Below, one piece after another: positions 8,231 through 14,972 of a stretch of DNA of 64,000 nt. Below the pieces are notes generated by a model. The model was given only the letters and a program-made list of their open reading frames with translations, was not told the origin of the DNA and did not search any database. The stretch is from CAIWHR01 sp963811685 (GTDB lineage Bacteria; Pseudomonadota; Gammaproteobacteria; Burkholderiales; Casimicrobiaceae), in the NCBI GenBank assembly GCA_963811685.1, contig CAWESK010000018.1, positions 84,917 through 148,916 on the forward strand. The letters are read 5' to 3'. A program made the translations under genes and the position numbers. How positions within the stretch are numbered: the stretch's first letter is position 1; each line of letters opens with the position of its first letter.

Positions 8231-8539
8231 ATGCATTTCCTGCTCATCTATGATCTTTGTCCCGATTATCTCGAACGCCGTGCGGCGTTTCGCGACGAGC
8301 ATCTGGCGCTGGCGTGGAAAACAGCCGCCGAAGGCCAACTGATGCTCGGTGGCGCGCTCGCGGAACCGGTCGACAGTGCGATCCTCCTGTTCGAGGGAGA
8401 CACCGCTGCTGTTGCCGAGAATTTCGCGAAGGCGGATCCCTATGTCCGCAACGGGCTCGTCACCGGGTGGCGCGTGCGCCCATGGACAACCGTGGTCGGC
8501 GACATGGCGGCAACACCGGTGCACCCGGGCCCGAAGTAA
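8231..8539 (+). CDS. YciI-like protein
   Basis: 102 residues, starting MHFLLIYD with the EHLALAWKTAAEGQLMLGGAL segment, matching the YCII-related family (ferredoxin-like fold with a conserved His/Asp pair, here within the LAW/GG core). The function in the cell is unknown; relatives include hydrolases and fusion partners. The ATG follows a GGAGAAGG Shine-Dalgarno (8220-8227). It lies 14 bases downstream of the acetyltransferase gene. Confidence 0.84.
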   Translation: MHFLLIYDLCPDYLERRAAFRDEHLALAWKTAAEGQLMLGGALAEPVDSAILLFEGDTAAVAENFAKADPYVRNGLVTGWRVRPWTTVVGDMAATPVHPGPK

Positions 8540-8567
8540 GCGATCCCCGCCAAGCCCGGAGACCGTC

Positions 8568-9053
8568 GTGGCCGATATCGAAGCCAAGCTCAAGACCCTG
8601 GGTCTCGTCTTGCCGGCGCCGTTGATCCTCCCGCCCGGAGTCACCTTGCCGTTTCCGTGGGTCCGCCTCCATGGCGACCGCGCCTTTGTTTCGGGGCACG
8701 CGGCGCAGAACGTGGACGGCTCGCTTGCCGGCCCGCTCGGCAAGGTCGGCGGCGAGGTCACGCTGGAGCAAGCGCAGCACGCCGCGCGGCTCACCGCCCT
8801 TTCGATCCTCGCAAGCCTGAAGCGCGAACTCGGAGATCTCGACCGCATCACGGCATGGCTGCGGGTTTTCGGGATGGTCAACTGCGCGCCCGGCTTCCGC
8901 CAGATGCCGGCGGTCATCAACGGATTCACCGATCTCGTCGTCGAACTGTACGGACCGGTGCGCGGACCGCACGCGCGCTCCGCCGTCGGCATGGCGGAGC
9001 TGCCGTTCGGCATCCCGGTCGAGATCGAAGCCGAGGTCGCGATCAGTGCGTGA
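8568..9053 (+). CDS. RidA/YjgF family protein
   Basis: 161 residues with the RidA fold: RAFVSGHAAQN, the EQAQHAARLTALSILASLK helix and a C-terminal GMAELPFGIPVEIEAEVAI strand. Canonical RidA deaminates reactive enamine/imine intermediates. This belongs to the longer subgroup with a LPPGVTLPFPWVRL insert, whose activity is not established. GTG 8568 is the likely start (GGAG at 8558-8561); no ATG fits. It sits two genes upstream of a truncated RidA remnant at 10563. Confidence 0.85.
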   Translation: MADIEAKLKTLGLVLPAPLILPPGVTLPFPWVRLHGDRAFVSGHAAQNVDGSLAGPLGKVGGEVTLEQAQHAARLTALSILASLKRELGDLDRITAWLRVFGMVNCAPGFRQMPAVINGFTDLVVELYGPVRGPHARSAVGMAELPFGIPVEIEAEVAISA

Positions 9054-9078
9054 CTTGACGGTCGCGCGGGAACGTTCC

Positions 9079-9483
9079 ATGGCAGGCTACTCCGGCACGC
9101 CGCTGCCGCAAAAGCTCGGCATCAAAGCCGGAAACCACGTCCTGATCGTCGGCGCGCCGCCGGGCTATCGAAAGCTGCTGGCGCCGCTTCCTGCCGATGT
9201 GCGGTTCGCCGACCGGTTGACGCCCGCGGTCGATGTCGCCCACGTGTTCACCGCAGACGTGGCAATGCTCGAGCGATCGCTTGCGGCCTTTCGCAAGACG
9301 CTGAAGCCGACCGCGATCGTCTGGGCGTCGTGGCCCAAGAAGTCGTCCGGTGTCCCGACGGAAATCAGCGAAGACACCGTGCGCAGCGTAGCGCTCCCTC
9401 TCGGGTTCGTCGACGTCAAGGTTTGCGCGATCGACGACGTCTGGTCGGGGTTGAAGCTGGTCGTTCGCAAGGAGCTTCGGTAA
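9079..9483 (+). CDS. DUF3052 family protein
   Basis: 134 residues starting MAGYSGTPLPQKLGIK and containing VLIVGAPPGYRKLL, the recognisable DUF3052 signature, then TAIVWASWPKKSSG and VWSGLKLVVRKELR at the end. These are small soluble proteins of unknown function found in many soil bacteria. ATG 9079 is preferred. A GTG at 9046 would overlap the end of the RidA gene and add a non-conserved leader. Confidence 0.86.
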   Translation: MAGYSGTPLPQKLGIKAGNHVLIVGAPPGYRKLLAPLPADVRFADRLTPAVDVAHVFTADVAMLERSLAAFRKTLKPTAIVWASWPKKSSGVPTEISEDTVRSVALPLGFVDVKVCAIDDVWSGLKLVVRKELR

Positions 9484-9557
9484 CTCCGCATCGGCGCCCG
9501 CCGGTTGACGCGACGCCGCGCCTGCGCGAGCATTTCTCATTCGCGAGGGAGTTCATC

Positions 9558-9941
9558 ATGCCAAGGGGAATTGCGGGCGTCGCCGGCGGGCTCGTCGCAT
9601 GGATCGTCGTCGCCACGTTGATCAATCTTGCGCTGCGCTACGGCTGGCCGGCCTACGCGGAGGTCGAAAAAGAGATGACGTTCACACTGGCGATGATGGT
9701 GGCGCGGCTCATCCTCAGCGCGGTGGCGTCCGCCTGCGCCGGAGCAACTGTCGCCTGGATCTCGAGGCGCAACCATCGCGCCATCATGATTTGCGCGGTG
9801 CTGCTGTTCGTGCTGTTCCTCCCGGTGCATTACCAGCTCTGGAACACGTTCCCGCTCTGGTACCACGTTGCCTTCTTCGTCCTGCTCGTCGGCATGGTGT
9901 TCGTCGGAGCGGCGCTGCTTCGAAGAAACCCGGCGTCCTGA
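9558..9941 (+). CDS. Small membrane protein
   Basis: 127 residues with four predicted membrane helices (around residues 5-25, 45-67, 75-92 and 100-120). The loop NHRAIMI and the segment QLWNTFPLWYHVAFFV suggest a conserved uncharacterised family. The start is well supported by GAGGGAG just upstream (9544-9550). No function is inferred. It precedes a GNAT gene by seven bases. Confidence 0.68.
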   Translation: MPRGIAGVAGGLVAWIVVATLINLALRYGWPAYAEVEKEMTFTLAMMVARLILSAVASACAGATVAWISRRNHRAIMICAVLLFVLFLPVHYQLWNTFPLWYHVAFFVLLVGMVFVGAALLRRNPAS

Positions 9942-9948
9942 AGGATCG

Positions 9949-10530
9949 ATGGCGACGATGACATCGTTCGAACTGATCGTGCCTTCGCTCGACCGGCTGC
10001 CCGCATACGCGGCGGCGCTGAAGCGCGGCTGGTCGGCGGACAACGTGCGCGGAGAGACCGCCGCGCGCGAGGAGCTCGCGAAGATTGAAGCCGACGCACA
10101 GTCTTTCGTGAATCAGCAGGTCGATCGCGAAGCGAAGGGCCCGCCGATCGAGCTTCCGGATGGATCCACGGCGATGCGCCTTCCCGGATTTCGCCTCTGG
10201 ATGTGGGACGGCGAGTTCTGCGGCGCAATCGGCTTCCGCTGGCAGCCGGGCACTTCCGCGCTGCCGCCGCACGTGCTCGGTCATATCGGTTACGCGGTGG
10301 TTCCGTGGAAACGCGGGCGGGGGTATGCGACCGCGGCGCTCGGTCTCGTCCTGCCACACGCGCGAGCGGAGGGTCTCCCGTACGTCGAGATCACGACGGA
10401 CGCGGACAATCCGGCGTCACAGAAGGTCATCCTGGCCAACGGGGGCGTGTTGATCGGACCCTACAAGAAGCCGATCCAGTACGGCGGGGCCGACGGACTG
10501 CGCTACCGGATCGATCTCGCCGTGCAGTAA
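9949..10530 (+). CDS. GNAT acetyltransferase
   Basis: 193 residues. The C-terminal half has the GNAT core: GHIGYAVVPWKRGRGYATAAL (acetyl-CoA pyrophosphate loop RGRGYA) and PYVEITTDADNPASQKVILANGG, split here. The N-terminal 90 residues form the substrate side, as in a conserved uncharacterised GNAT group ending RYRIDL. ATG 9949 lies seven bases after the previous stop. A second ATG (MTSFEL) is four codons further. The substrate is unknown. Confidence 0.82.
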   Translation: MATMTSFELIVPSLDRLPAYAAALKRGWSADNVRGETAAREELAKIEADAQSFVNQQVDREAKGPPIELPDGSTAMRLPGFRLWMWDGEFCGAIGFRWQPGTSALPPHVLGHIGYAVVPWKRGRGYATAALGLVLPHARAEGLPYVEITTDADNPASQKVILANGGVLIGPYKKPIQYGGADGLRYRIDLAVQ

Positions 10531-10562
10531 TCGGCGACCCCGTTCAGCATCGCGGAGGCGTA

Positions 10563-10685
10563 ATGACCATCACTCGCATAGGCATCTACGTGTGCGGCGT
10601 GACGCCCGACCCGGAGGGCGACATCAAGAGGCAAACACGCCAGGGGCTGGAGCGCATCGACCGGCTGCTGCAGGCGGCGGGCTGA
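10563..10685 (+). pseudogene. RidA-like remnant, truncated
   Basis: A 40-codon frame reading MTITRIG, then IYVCGVTPDPEGDIKRQTRQ and LERIDRLLQAAG before TGA. This resembles the first third of a ~115-residue RidA subgroup (MTITRI start, QTRQxLxxIDxLLxxAG helix), but about 15 residues after MTITRIG are missing and everything after the AAG turn is absent. The remaining frame does not encode a complete fold. It looks like a decayed paralogue left in the gap before the next acetyltransferase. A functional micropeptide is unlikely but not excluded. Confidence 0.6.
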
Positions 10686-10691
10686 ATACAC

Positions 10692-11291
10692 ATGGCGAAG
10701 CTCACGGACGGCGGCGTCCTCATCCGGCCGCACGCGGCCGGCGACGTTGAACCGATGTACGCGGCCGTCGTCGAATCGATGGCAACAGTGGGCCGCTGGA
10801 TGTCCTGGTGCAATGCGGACTACTCTCTGCGGGACGCCATGACGTTCTACGAGCGATGTGCGAAAGCATGGGATACCGACGGGGACCGCGAATTCGGGAT
10901 TTTCGATGCCGTATCGAACGAGATGCTGGGGTGCGTGGGCATCAATCAGATCAATCGGATCAACCGCTTTGCCAACATGGGTTACTGGGTTCGCGCGAGC
11001 CGCGAGCGCCGCGGCATCGCGTCGACGGCGGCACGCCTCGCCTCGGGATTCGCCTTCGCCGCACTCGGCCTCGCGCGGATCGAGATCGTCGTGCTGCCCG
11101 ACAACATGGCCAGCCGGCGCGTCGCCGAGAAGATCGGCGCCCGCTTCGAATGCATCGCGCGCAACCGTCTGCAGTTCGGAAGCGAAGCGCACGACGCCGC
11201 GATGTATTCGCTGGTTCCCGGCGACCCGGCGGCTCGCGTCGCCATCCAGGGCGCGCCCTTTGCATTTCGCCCCCCGACGGGAGTACGCTAG
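10692..11291 (+). CDS. GNAT acetyltransferase, RimJ/RimL-like
   Basis: 199 residues: N-terminal VLIRPHAAGDVEPMYAAV, central GCVGINQINRINRFANMGYW, acetyl-CoA loop ASRERRGIASTAARL and the NMASRRVAEKIGARFE helix, all typical of RimJ/RimL-type GNATs. A conserved tail (ALEY/HDAAMYSLVP-type) closes the domain; the last 20 residues are extra. The start is six bases after the RidA remnant. The substrate is not predictable. Confidence 0.84.
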   Translation: MAKLTDGGVLIRPHAAGDVEPMYAAVVESMATVGRWMSWCNADYSLRDAMTFYERCAKAWDTDGDREFGIFDAVSNEMLGCVGINQINRINRFANMGYWVRASRERRGIASTAARLASGFAFAALGLARIEIVVLPDNMASRRVAEKIGARFECIARNRLQFGSEAHDAAMYSLVPGDPAARVAIQGAPFAFRPPTGVR

Positions 11292-11332
11292 TTAAGCCCC
11301 GGCGCCCTCCTCGACCCGCCGGACGGAGCAGC

Positions 11333-11608
11333 GTGGAACCGATCGCCTTCCTCGTCCTGTTGCCGATCGTTATCGGCGTCCTGTCGGAGCTCGTCTTCCG
11401 CGACACGACGCACGCGACGCTCGCCGCCGCGATCGGCACGGCGGCGGCCCTGATCGTCAGCATGTGGCTGCTGGCCCCTCCCGAGCTGTGGACGTGGCTT
11501 GCCGTGCTGCTCGTGTCGCCGCTCGCGATCGCGTCGGCGTTGGCCACCGTGTTCCTGGTCTACGGGCGCTCGCAGGCGCGCCGCCGCAGAAGGCGGCACG
11601 ACGCCTGA
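11333..11608 (+). CDS. Small membrane protein
   Basis: 91 residues with three hydrophobic helices (PIAFLVLLPIVIGVLSELVF, then AAIGTAAALIVSMWLL, then TWLAVLLVSPLAIASALATVF) and an arginine-rich cytoplasmic tail (RSQARRRRRRHDA). The start is GTG 11333 with GGAG (11325-11328) upstream. I do not recognise a family. The topology suggests a small inner-membrane protein. Confidence 0.55.
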   Translation: MEPIAFLVLLPIVIGVLSELVFRDTTHATLAAAIGTAAALIVSMWLLAPPELWTWLAVLLVSPLAIASALATVFLVYGRSQARRRRRRHDA

Positions 11609-11643
11609 CTCCGTCGCGGCGCGACACCGTCGCGCCACCGGAC

Positions 11644-12021
11644 ATGAGCGCCAAGCAACCGGACAACGCGAGGCTCGACCGCGTAGTCGCCGACGCGCGG
11701 CGCGCGCGCGAAGAGCGCGGACAGAGCTATCGCGAACGCGCGCTCAAGATCTATCCCTGGATCTGCGGCCGCTGCGCGCGCGAATTCGACCGCTCGAACG
11801 TCCATGAGCTCACCGTCCATCATCGCGATCACAACCATGACAACAACCCTCCCGACGGCAGCAACTGGGAACTCCTCTGCGTCTATTGCCACGACAACGA
11901 ACATCAAAGGCAGCAGGAGCAGGCGCAGGGAATCGCAGCGGGCATCGCGGGCGCGGCGCCGCCCGCGGCGACCCACAAGCCTTTCGCCGGGCTCGATGCG
12001 CTGCTGAAGCGCGGGAAATGA
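11644..12021 (+). CDS. HNH nuclease family protein, YajD-like
   Basis: 125 residues. A treble-clef zinc site is seen as CGRCAREF and CVYCHDNEH, with the HNH core ELTVHHRDHNHDNNPPDGSN and NWELLC. This matches the YajD-like small HNH family, predicted metal-dependent nucleases of unknown role in the cell. The C-terminal 40 residues are a variable tail. The stop overlaps the next gene's start (ATGA at 12018-12021), showing translational coupling. Confidence 0.87.
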   Translation: MSAKQPDNARLDRVVADARRAREERGQSYRERALKIYPWICGRCAREFDRSNVHELTVHHRDHNHDNNPPDGSNWELLCVYCHDNEHQRQQEQAQGIAAGIAGAAPPAATHKPFAGLDALLKRGK

Positions 12022-12419
12022 CGGCACGTGCGCTTGCCGATGCGGTGGTCACGCTGCACGCGCTCTTTGTCGTCTTCGCCCTGCTCGGCGGTGCTCTCGT
12101 CCTGTGGCAACCACGCATCGCCATCGTCCATCTGCCCGCGGCGGCGTGGGCCGCGTGGGTCGAGTTCACCGGCAGGATCTGTCCGTTGACGCCGCTCGAG
12201 AACGAATTTCGCCGCGCGGCGGGCGCGGCTGGTTACGATGGCGGTTTCGTCGAGCATTACCTCGTACCGGCGCTCTACCCGGACGGGCTGACGCCGCGCA
12301 TGCAAGTCGCCCTTGGCGTGGTCGTCGTCGCGCTCAATGCGTTGTTCTACGGCTTCGCCTGGTGGCGAATCCGGCGACGGCGGATGGCCGATGCCGCTGT
12401 ACCTGCTTCGCAATCCTGA
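12018..12419 (+). CDS. DUF2784 membrane protein
   Basis: 133 residues with the DUF2784 pattern: LADAVVTLHALFVVFALLGG helix, the WVEFTGRICPLTPLENEFRR loop, GGFVEHYLVPALYP, and a final helix. Three to four membrane segments are visible. The family's function is unknown. Its ATG overlaps the HNH gene stop by four bases, so the two are co-translated. The tail after RIRRRR is poorly conserved. Confidence 0.88.
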   Translation: MTARALADAVVTLHALFVVFALLGGALVLWQPRIAIVHLPAAAWAAWVEFTGRICPLTPLENEFRRAAGAAGYDGGFVEHYLVPALYPDGLTPRMQVALGVVVVALNALFYGFAWWRIRRRRMADAAVPASQS

Positions 12420-12491
12420 AATGTCGCGCCACCGACCGCGATTTGCGAGACAATCCAGGTCGACCGCGGCAATGCCGCCAGGAGAATCGAC

Positions 12492-12650
12492 ATGACGCTT
12501 TGCCCCATCGCCATCGCCGTCGGCTGCAAGAAATGCCCCGCGTTTTCCGTCTGCCCCGTCAAAGGCATCATCGGCGATTACAAGCCCGACGAGGACAAAG
12601 GCTCGGCCAAGTCCGCCAAGGGAAAAGCCGGCGCCAAATCGTCGAAGTAA
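12492..12650 (+). CDS. Small cysteine-rich protein
   Basis: A 52-residue protein with four cysteines in the first 21 residues (C4, C12, C15, C21; MTLCPIAIAVGCKKCPAFSV region) followed by a charged KGSAKSAKGKAGAK tail. A good Shine-Dalgarno (AGGAG, 12480-12484) stands seven bases upstream. The Cys spacing suggests a metal knuckle. I have seen similarly short conserved hypothetical proteins in Burkholderiales, but no function is known. Confidence 0.62.
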   Translation: MTLCPIAIAVGCKKCPAFSVCPVKGIIGDYKPDEDKGSAKSAKGKAGAKSSK

Positions 12651-12726
12651 TCGATCGCGTGCCCGAGGCGCCGAAAGAGCGCCGCGTGCTCCTAGGAGGC
12701 CGGGAGACTCCCCGGAGTCAACGTCG

Positions 12727-13815
12727 ATGACCTACGCCGCCATCACCGGCTGGGGCAAGTGCATGCCCCCGTCCGTCCTGTCCAACGCCGATCTCGCGAC
12801 GTTTCTCGAGACCGACGATGCGTGGATCACGACGCGCACCGGAATCCACGAGCGGCGGATTTCGCACGTGTCCGGCATCGACATGGCGCACGTGGCGTCG
12901 GCGCGCGCGCTCGCCTGCGCGGGGCTCGATGCGAAGGATGTCGAGCTTGTCGTGTACGGCAGCTGCTCGAACGATGAGGCGGTGCCGAATTCGGCCTCGG
13001 GCCTCCAGTGGAAGCTCGGCGCCGCGCAGGCGGCGGCGATGGACGTCAACACCGCCTGCACGAGCTTCCTCTACTCGCTGTCCACCGCCACTGCGATGAT
13101 CCGCACCGGCGTGGTCAGGAACGCCGTGGTCGTGGGCGTCGAGCTGATCTCGCCGTTCATGGACTGGGCCAATCGCGGCGTCGCCGTGCTCTTCGGCGAT
13201 GGCGCCGCCGCGGTCGTGCTGCAGGCGACGGAGCGCAAGGAAGGACTGCTCGCCGAAAAGCTGGGTTGCTACGCCGATGCCCGCCAGGTCCTGCGCGTGC
13301 GCGGCATGGGCACGACGTACGCCAATCGCAGCGTCACCCTCGGCGACACGCTGTGGGATTTCGACGGACAGGAGATCTTCAAGCGCGCGGTGCATGGAAT
13401 GACGAGCGCGTCGCAGGACGTCCTCGCGAAGACCGGGCACGCCGCCGGCGAGATCGACCTGGTCGTTCCGCACCAGGCCAACCTGCGCATCATCGAGGCC
13501 GTCGCGAAACGCGTCGGCGTGCCGATGGAGCGCGTGTTCCTGACCGTGCAACGGTACGGCAACATGTCGGCGGCCACCGTGCCGGTTGCGCTCGTCGAAG
13601 CGCTGGAGGAAGGACGCGTGAAGCCCGGCGCGCTGATCATGACGCCCGCCTTCGGCGGCGGCCTCACGTGGTGCTCGCATCTCATCCGCTGGGGCGAGCG
13701 GACGACGCCGCTCACGACGACCGCCCTCGACCTGCCGCCGCCGACGCAGACGGCGCTGGAACGGGTGCGCGACCTGATTGCGCTCAAGCGCCGCACGGCC
13801 TCCAGCGAAGGCTGA
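12727..13815 (+). CDS. 3-oxoacyl-ACP synthase III (FabH-type ketosynthase)
   Basis: 362 residues of the KASIII fold. The catalytic triad is intact: Cys111 in NTACTSF, His249 in VPHQANLRI and Asn279 in RYGNMSAA. It would condense an acyl-CoA with malonyl-ACP (or a related acceptor). The usual E. coli FabH is about 317 residues; this one has a 35-40 residue C-terminal extension and stands alone, away from fab genes, so a secondary role in branched-chain, quinolone-like or other acyl products is possible. The gene is monocistronic and convergent with rodA. Confidence 0.9.
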   Translation: MTYAAITGWGKCMPPSVLSNADLATFLETDDAWITTRTGIHERRISHVSGIDMAHVASARALACAGLDAKDVELVVYGSCSNDEAVPNSASGLQWKLGAAQAAAMDVNTACTSFLYSLSTATAMIRTGVVRNAVVVGVELISPFMDWANRGVAVLFGDGAAAVVLQATERKEGLLAEKLGCYADARQVLRVRGMGTTYANRSVTLGDTLWDFDGQEIFKRAVHGMTSASQDVLAKTGHAAGEIDLVVPHQANLRIIEAVAKRVGVPMERVFLTVQRYGNMSAATVPVALVEALEEGRVKPGALIMTPAFGGGLTWCSHLIRWGERTTPLTTTALDLPPPTQTALERVRDLIALKRRTASSEG

Positions 13816-13862
13816 TGGCGGCGAAGCTCGCGGAGGCGTCGCGAATGCTCGCCGGAAAGCGG

Positions 13863-14966
13863 CTAGGTGTTCACCAGCTTGCGGTGCGCCTGCACGCTCA
13901 TCAGCAGGCCGAGCCCGATGAAGAGCGAGATGAGCGCGGTGCCGCCGTACGACACGAGCGGCAGCGGCACGCCGACCACCGGCAGCACGCCGCTCACCAT
14001 GCCCATGTTGACGAACGCGTAGGTGAAGAACATCAGCGTCACCGCGCCGGCGATGAGCCGCGCGAACATCGTCGACGCATTCGCGGTGATCATCATCCCG
14101 CGGCCGATCAGCAGCAGGTAGAGGACGAGCAGCACCGCGCTGCCGATCAGCCCGAACTCCTCGCCGAACACGGCGAACACGAAATCGGTGTGCTTCTCGG
14201 GCAGGAAGTCGAGGTGCGTCTGCGTGCCGTTCATCCAGCCCTTGCCGACCACGCCGCCCGACCCGAGCGCGATCGACGCCTGCGACGAGTGATAGCCGGC
14301 GCCGAGCGGGTCGCGCGCGGGGTCGATGAACGTAAGCAGGCGCTCGCGCTGATAGTCGTGGAGGTAGGGCCAGATCAGCGGCGCGGCGGCCGCGCCCAGC
14401 ACCGTCAGGCCGACGATGATCTTCCACGAGAGTCCGGCAAGATAGAGCACGTAAAAACCGGACGCGGCGATCAGCAGTGCCGTGCCGAGATCGGGCTGGC
14501 GCTTGATGAGCCATACCGGCACCGCGATCAAGAGCCCGGTGAGGACGAAGTCCATCCACCCGATGCGACCCTCGAATTTCTGGAAGTACCACGCGAGCAT
14601 CAGCGGCAGCGCGATCTTCATGAGCTCGGAAGGCTGGAACCGCGCCACGCCGAGGTTGAGCCAGCGCTTGGAGCCGTTGACCGTCGTGCCGAACACCGCG
14701 ACGGCGAGCAACATCACGACCGCGAAGAGATAGAGCGGCACCGCGGCGCGCGCGATCGTCTGCGGCGGAATGTTGGCGACGACCCACATCAGCACCAGCG
14801 CGAACGCGAGGCTCATCGCCTGGGTCGTGATCCGCGCCACGCTCTGGTCGGTCGCCGAGAACAGCGTGACGATGCCGACTCCAGCGATCGCCACCGCGAC
14901 GCCGAACAGGAAGCTGTCGACCTTGAGCGTCAGCACCTCCCAGAGCCGCGTGAGGAAATTGAGCAT
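13863..14966 (-). CDS. rodA: RodA, SEDS-family peptidoglycan glycosyltransferase
   Basis: 367 residues, about ten membrane helices. SEDS signatures are clear: NGSKRWLNLGVARFQPSELMK, the KRQPDLGTALL loop with the catalytic-type Asp, and GVPLPLVSYGGTALI near the end. RodA polymerises lipid II into glycan strands during side-wall growth, together with the PBP2 encoded just upstream (six bases between the mrdA stop and the rodA start). It is the last gene of the mreBCD-mrdA-rodA operon. Intact and normal length. Confidence 0.97.
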   Translation of the reverse strand: MLNFLTRLWEVLTLKVDSFLFGVAVAIAGVGIVTLFSATDQSVARITTQAMSLAFALVLMWVVANIPPQTIARAAVPLYLFAVVMLLAVAVFGTTVNGSKRWLNLGVARFQPSELMKIALPLMLAWYFQKFEGRIGWMDFVLTGLLIAVPVWLIKRQPDLGTALLIAASGFYVLYLAGLSWKIIVGLTVLGAAAAPLIWPYLHDYQRERLLTFIDPARDPLGAGYHSSQASIALGSGGVVGKGWMNGTQTHLDFLPEKHTDFVFAVFGEEFGLIGSAVLLVLYLLLIGRGMMITANASTMFARLIAGAVTLMFFTYAFVNMGMVSGVLPVVGVPLPLVSYGGTALISLFIGLGLLMSVQAHRKLVNT

Positions 14967-14972
14967 GAGGGC

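Noticed and set aside
245..12650. The small one-way genes as an integron cassette array
   Set aside because: Several neighbours are separated by 0-14 bases or overlap, no attC-like GTTRRRY pairs with imperfect palindromes lie between genes, and no integrase is seen.
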